Shown: positions 6,952 through 9,470 of the stretch, piece by piece
How the letters are laid out: the number at the start of each line of letters is the position of its first letter
Numbering within the stretch: position 1 is the first letter of the stretch
NCBI GenBank assembly: GCA_035544315.1
Contig: DATKGB010000172.1
Span: 1 to 9,470 of the forward strand
From: JALYSX01 sp035544315
Lineage (GTDB): Bacteria; Vulcanimicrobiota; Vulcanimicrobiia; Vulcanimicrobiales; Vulcanimicrobiaceae
Direction: 5' to 3'
Length of the DNA: 9,470 bases
Program-made: the position numbers and the translations under genes
The notes under the pieces: model-generated
Told to the model about the DNA's origin: nothing
Seen by the model: only the letters and a program-made list of their open reading frames with translations
Databases searched by the model: none

Positions 6952-7111
6952 CGAGTAGGATGCGAGCGACACCCGCCGCAAGCGCCGACGATAGCTCGGT
7001 GCGTTGGTGCCCTGCGGAGCGCCGCGGCGCATGGAAAAGCACGAATGGCGGAGGCTTGACCAAATGCGTGTGCCAGACATATGTCACCCGACGATGGTAG
7101 GGTTGGAGGTA
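6952..7111. other. Non-coding gap before tnpB, with palindromes; possible left end of the insertion
   Basis: This 160-base gap lacks a convincing gene. It contains a perfect 12-base palindrome GCGCCGCGGCGC (7019-7030), a perfect 10-base palindrome GACATATGTC (7076-7085) and a weaker stem (CGCCGA 6983-6988 with TCGGTG 6996-7001, one G-T pair). IS200/IS605 left ends carry subterminal hairpins, so one of these may mark the transposon's left end, but the boundary cannot be placed. GGAGGT at 7105-7110 is the tnpB ribosome site. Confidence 0.35.
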
Positions 7112-8338
7112 ATGTTGCGCTGGATGCACCGCGTACGGCTCTATCCGAGTGCCGCCCAAGCCGCCCGGCTCGGTCACGCCCTACACCTAACGCGCAATCT
7201 CTGGAACGCCGCGCTCGATCAGCGCCGGTACGAATATCGCGCGCACGCCCGATCGATCACAGCGAAGATGCAGTATGCGGAACTAACGGCGCTGCGGGCC
7301 AGCTCGCCCGGTGATGCGGCGATCTACCGTGAGTGCCAGGATGCGGTGCTGCATCGGTTAGATCTGGCGATGGCGGCGTTCTTTGCGCGAGTGAAGCGCG
7401 GCGAAACCCCCGGGTTCCCGCGGTTCAAGAACGATGCGCGCTTCAATCAGCTCGAATATCCCCACGGCGATCGGGCGCTCAAGCTCGACGAGGGGCAACG
7501 CAAGATACGCGTCCCAGGCATCGGGGGCGTACGGCTACGTAAAGGACGTGCTGTTCCGCTCAATTACGGGCGAGCGTTTCTGACGCGAAAGAATGGGAAG
7601 TGGTATGTCGTCTTTGAAGCCAAGCGTGAGATCGAACCGCTGCCGCCCACCGGCCGACTCGTCGGGATCGACGCGGGCGTCACGCATCTGGTCGCAACGA
7701 GCGACGGCGAGCTGATCGCCAACCCGCGGCACCTCCAAAGGCGACGCGATGCGGTCGAACGCGCCGCTCGGCGGCTTGAGGACGCGACGCTCAAAGACGC
7801 GCGCGGTCGCCCGACCAACCGCCGCGACCCCAAGCGGATTGAGGCGGTAAAACAGTTGGCGTGCGTTAAGGAGTCCGAGGCAAACGCGCGCCGAGACGCG
7901 CTGCACAAACTCTCGGCGCGCATCGTTCAACAGTACGACGGTATCGCGATGGAAGGTTTGGCGCTGCGCGCGATGACGCGCAGCGCCAAAGGAACGTTAG
8001 AGGAACCCGGCGTTAACGTCGCGGCCAAGAGCGGGCTCAATCGCGCCCTGCTCGATACGGGATTTGGGACACTTCGGCAACTGATCGTCCAGAAGGCAGC
8101 ATGGGCCGCTCGCACGATCGCCGTGGTGAACCCGAGATATACGTCGCAAACGTGCTTTGCATGCAAAGCGATTGCGGCGGAAAGCCGGAAGGCAACGCGC
8201 TTCGTCTGTATTCGGTGCGGTCATCGCGACCACGCCGACGTCAACGCGGCGCGCAACATTCTGGCGAAGGCGGAGTGGCCGCCTCCAAGCGTGCTATCGT
8301 CGGGGGACACCCGGCTCACGCGGCACGATGCCGCGTGA
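7112..8338 (+). CDS. tnpB: TnpB, RNA-guided nuclease of the IS200/IS605-IS607 superfamily (solitary)
   Basis: 408 residues, typical for TnpB, the transposon-encoded RNA-guided DNA endonuclease related to Cas12. The N-terminus MHRVRLYPSAAQAARLGHAL (5-24) matches the family's YRLYPT..Q start. GETPGFPRFK (97-106) is the usual helix-turn-helix region motif. RuvC motif I is VGIDAGVTHL with Asp187; motif II is AMEGL with Glu281; motif III is HADVNAARNIL with Asp376. The zinc ribbon is Cys348/Cys351 and Cys366/Cys369 after the typical NPRYTSQT. All catalytic and zinc residues are intact, so it is probably active. No tnpA lies nearby, as in IS1341-type elements. The start is ambiguous: GGAGGT (7105-7110) is too close to ATG 7112, four bases from TTG 7115 and 13 from ATG 7124; ATG 7094 is also in frame. 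The stop lies inside a perfect hairpin. Confidence 0.93.
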   Translation: MLRWMHRVRLYPSAAQAARLGHALHLTRNLWNAALDQRRYEYRAHARSITAKMQYAELTALRASSPGDAAIYRECQDAVLHRLDLAMAAFFARVKRGETPGFPRFKNDARFNQLEYPHGDRALKLDEGQRKIRVPGIGGVRLRKGRAVPLNYGRAFLTRKNGKWYVVFEAKREIEPLPPTGRLVGIDAGVTHLVATSDGELIANPRHLQRRRDAVERAARRLEDATLKDARGRPTNRRDPKRIEAVKQLACVKESEANARRDALHKLSARIVQQYDGIAMEGLALRAMTRSAKGTLEEPGVNVAAKSGLNRALLDTGFGTLRQLIVQKAAWAARTIAVVNPRYTSQTCFACKAIAAESRKATRFVCIRCGHRDHADVNAARNILAKAEWPPPSVLSSGDTRLTRHDAA

Positions 8339-8345
8339 GGGCACA
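8235..8345 (+). ncRNA. Possible omega RNA (TnpB guide-RNA scaffold) over the 3' end of tnpB
   Basis: In characterised TnpB systems the guide RNA scaffold comes from the 3' end of tnpB and the right end of the element, with the guide in flanking DNA. Here three stem-loops follow each other: GGCGG/CCGCC (8269-8283), CGGG/CCCG (8301-8313) and an 11-bp perfect stem (8315-8339). The boundaries given are approximate. If the element ends just after the last hairpin, the guide would read into the start of the HIT gene. This is inference from position and structure only. Confidence 0.35.
8315..8339 (+). other. Perfect 11-bp hairpin spanning the tnpB stop codon
   Basis: CTCACGCGGCA (8315-8325), loop CGA, TGCCGCGTGAG (8329-8339). 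The tnpB TGA (8336-8338) lies in the 3' arm. It is probably the right-end hairpin of the element, the last stem of its guide RNA, or both. No T-run follows, so it is a poor intrinsic terminator. Confidence 0.7.
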
Positions 8346-8358
8346 CACTACGAAAGAC

Positions 8359-8709
8359 GTGAGCGTGCAACCGGACTGTATCTTTTGTAAAATCGCCGCC
8401 GGGGACATCCCGGCGACGATCGCCTATCGCGACGACGACGTGGTTGCGATTCACGATCTCAACCCGCAAGCGCCGATACACTTGCTGGTCATGCCGATTG
8501 CGCACTTCGCCAACATCGCCGAATGTGGAGACGCGTCACAGGCACCGATCGTCGCGAAGTTGTTTAACGTCGCGGCACGCTTGGGTCGTGACAACGGCGA
8601 CGATGGTTTTCGGTTAGTCGTCAATACCGGGCCAGACGGCGGACAAACCGTCGATCACCTGCACGTTCACGTGCTAGCCGGTCGACATATGACCTGGCCG
8701 CCGGGGTAA
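8359..8709 (+). CDS. HIT-family nucleotide hydrolase (HINT-like)
   Basis: 116 residues, the standard length of bacterial HINT proteins, cytoplasmic enzymes that hydrolyse nucleoside phosphoramidates or related nucleotide conjugates. Starting at GTG 8359 the protein has DCIFCKIAAGDIPA (6-19) with the usual CxxC, then DLNPQAPIHLLVMPIAHF (33-50), NTGPDGGQTVDHLHVHVLAGR (89-109) containing the histidine triad His100, His102, His104, and the terminal MTWPPG of the family. Other starts are GTG 8365 and GTG 8335; the last overlaps the tnpB stop as GTGA and adds eight residues not usual in the family. The ribosome site is weak. The gene begins 20 bases after tnpB, so its original promoter or upstream neighbour may have been displaced by the transposon. 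The physiological substrate is unknown. Confidence 0.95.
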   Translation: MSVQPDCIFCKIAAGDIPATIAYRDDDVVAIHDLNPQAPIHLLVMPIAHFANIAECGDASQAPIVAKLFNVAARLGRDNGDDGFRLVVNTGPDGGQTVDHLHVHVLAGRHMTWPPG

Positions 8710-8740
8710 CAAACGCACTGCGCCGCGCGTTAGGGGAATC

Positions 8741-9470
8741 ATGAATCGTCGGGCTGTGGCTCTTGCGTTGACTCTAGCGGCATTGATCTTGGGTGCGTGC
8801 ACGGTGCGGGCCGACGAGCCGGTGTATCTGAACGGCTGGTTTTCCGGCGCCTATACCCCGGGCCATGCGATCCCGGTACAGTTCGATACCAACGCGAAGA
8901 ACGATGCCCCTGTCCAGGTATTTCTCTATCGGCTTCCGATCCCACGCGCAATCGCGTTTGCGCGTGGAAGCGAAGTCGGTAAAGGCGCTAACGTCACGGA
9001 CCTCGTGCGGGTCGGCTCGTTCCAGGCCACCGCGCCAAAGCCTAACTCGTCGATCCGCACGGGCGCGATCCCGGTGCTGCCGATCGGCTACTACGCGATG
9101 TCGGCGTCGGTTCGCGGGGCGTCGGACATCTATAAAACCTATTTCGATGTCACCACGCTGGGCATCGTGACCAACACGGTCCGGAACGTTCGAAGCCTCT
9201 TCGCCGTCGATCTGCGAACCTTCAATGCATATTCCGGACGCACGCAAGGTGAAATCCACAATGGGTCGATGACGCGCATGCTGACGTTCGACCGCGACGG
9301 GTTGGCCATCGATCGAGCGCCCCTAGGGAAGGGCGATTCGCCGTATGCGATCGCCAGCGCCGCCGACGGGTCGACGATGCTCGTCCGGCTCGACCCAGAT
9401 AACCAATACGACGATCTCGGATTCGTCCAGACCGATCGACCGATCTATCGTCCGGGGCAAACCATCTTCG
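8741..9470 (+). CDS. Alpha-2-macroglobulin family lipoprotein (5' end, runs off the window)
   Basis: The open frame continues past the end of the window; 243 residues are visible of what is usually a 1500-2000 residue protein. Bacterial alpha-2-macroglobulins are envelope proteins thought to trap foreign proteases. The N-terminus has Arg3-Arg4, a hydrophobic stretch (5-18) and a lipobox L17-G18-A19-C20, predicting a lipoprotein; signal peptidase I cleavage after V-R-A (22-24) is an alternative. The diagnostic motif is FVQTDRPIYRPGQTIF (228-243), the start of the MG2 domain in this family. The roughly 200 residues before it are beta-rich and would form the first MG-like domains. The thioester CxEQ region, if present, is outside the window, so activity cannot be judged. 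The ATG follows AGGGGA (8732-8737) and lies 31 bases after the HIT stop. Confidence 0.88.
   Translation, partial: MNRRAVALALTLAALILGACTVRADEPVYLNGWFSGAYTPGHAIPVQFDTNAKNDAPVQVFLYRLPIPRAIAFARGSEVGKGANVTDLVRVGSFQATAPKPNSSIRTGAIPVLPIGYYAMSASVRGASDIYKTYFDVTTLGIVTNTVRNVRSLFAVDLRTFNAYSGRTQGEIHNGSMTRMLTFDRDGLAIDRAPLGKGDSPYAIASAADGSTMLVRLDPDNQYDDLGFVQTDRPIYRPGQTIF

Noticed and set aside
6013..7080. Long minus-strand open frame of 355 codons
   Set aside because: It is antisense to the conserved binding-protein gene and has no recognisable motif; such frames arise routinely in GC-rich coding DNA. The same applies to the minus-strand frame at 3767-4603.
7056..7085. Promoter-like TTGACC (7056-7061) with TATGTC (7080-7085) 18 bases later
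   Set aside because: The -35-like box is good but the -10-like box is poor, and the sigma factors of this organism are unknown. Too weak to list as a feature.
6968..8313. GACACCCG present at 6968-6975 and 8306-8313, on either side of tnpB
   Set aside because: An 8-base GC-rich match is expected by chance over this distance and the positions do not mark plausible symmetric element ends.
8315..8339. Perfect hairpin as a rho-independent terminator of tnpB
   Set aside because: No run of T follows the stem (the next bases are GGCACACAC), so the right-end or guide-RNA hairpin explanation is preferred.

Overview
The window is GC-rich bacterial chromosome. Every gene I can support lies on the + strand, with short gaps or start/stop overlaps between most neighbours. 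Three things suggest a diderm bacterium: a WaaE/KdtX-type glycosyltransferase of the kind used in lipopolysaccharide core assembly, two predicted lipoproteins, and a bacterial alpha-2-macroglobulin. The phylum cannot be fixed from this sequence. The mix of a copper-amine-oxidase-N-domain protein, a solitary peptide-type binding protein and alternative start codons would suit an uncultured soil-type lineage such as Vulcanimicrobiota/Eremiobacterota, but that is a guess.

Region 1 (1-5353) reads like one operon. It holds the 3' end of prmC (release factor methyltransferase), pyrG (CTP synthase), a GT2 glycosyltransferase, a GT4 glycosyltransferase and an exported protein with a copper amine oxidase N-terminal domain. 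pyrG/GT2, GT2/GT4 and GT4/exported protein touch or overlap at their stop and start codons, so translation is probably coupled. PyrG makes CTP, needed among other things for CMP-sugars and phospholipid precursors, so its link to envelope glycosyltransferases is sensible but not proof of a shared pathway.

The most striking feature is at 3666-3834. A 161-bp imperfect palindrome with 16-bp terminal inverted repeats (15/16 identical) is flanked by TTAA on both sides. It sits just after the third codon of the exported-protein gene. Removing it with one TTAA copy deletes exactly 165 nt (55 codons) and restores TTG AGA TTT AAG CGC TGG, which begins a compact export signal. The element therefore looks like a MITE-like palindrome inserted in frame, adding 55 residues in front of the signal sequence. 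Its interior has no stop codon in any of the three forward frames. This resembles in principle the in-frame Rickettsia palindromic elements, although I see no sequence relationship.

Region 2 (5365-6951) is a family 5 (DppA/OppA-like) lipoprotein binding protein with no permease or ATPase in the window. Region 3 (6952-about 8345) is a solitary tnpB of the IS200/IS605-IS607 superfamily with all catalytic and zinc-binding residues intact, no tnpA, and three successive hairpins over its 3' end that could form the end of an omega RNA. Region 4 (8359-9470) holds a HIT-family hydrolase and the start of an alpha-2-macroglobulin lipoprotein that runs off the window.

No stretch longer than 300 bases lacks a gene. 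The largest gap is 6952-7111. No rRNA, tRNA or CRISPR array was seen.
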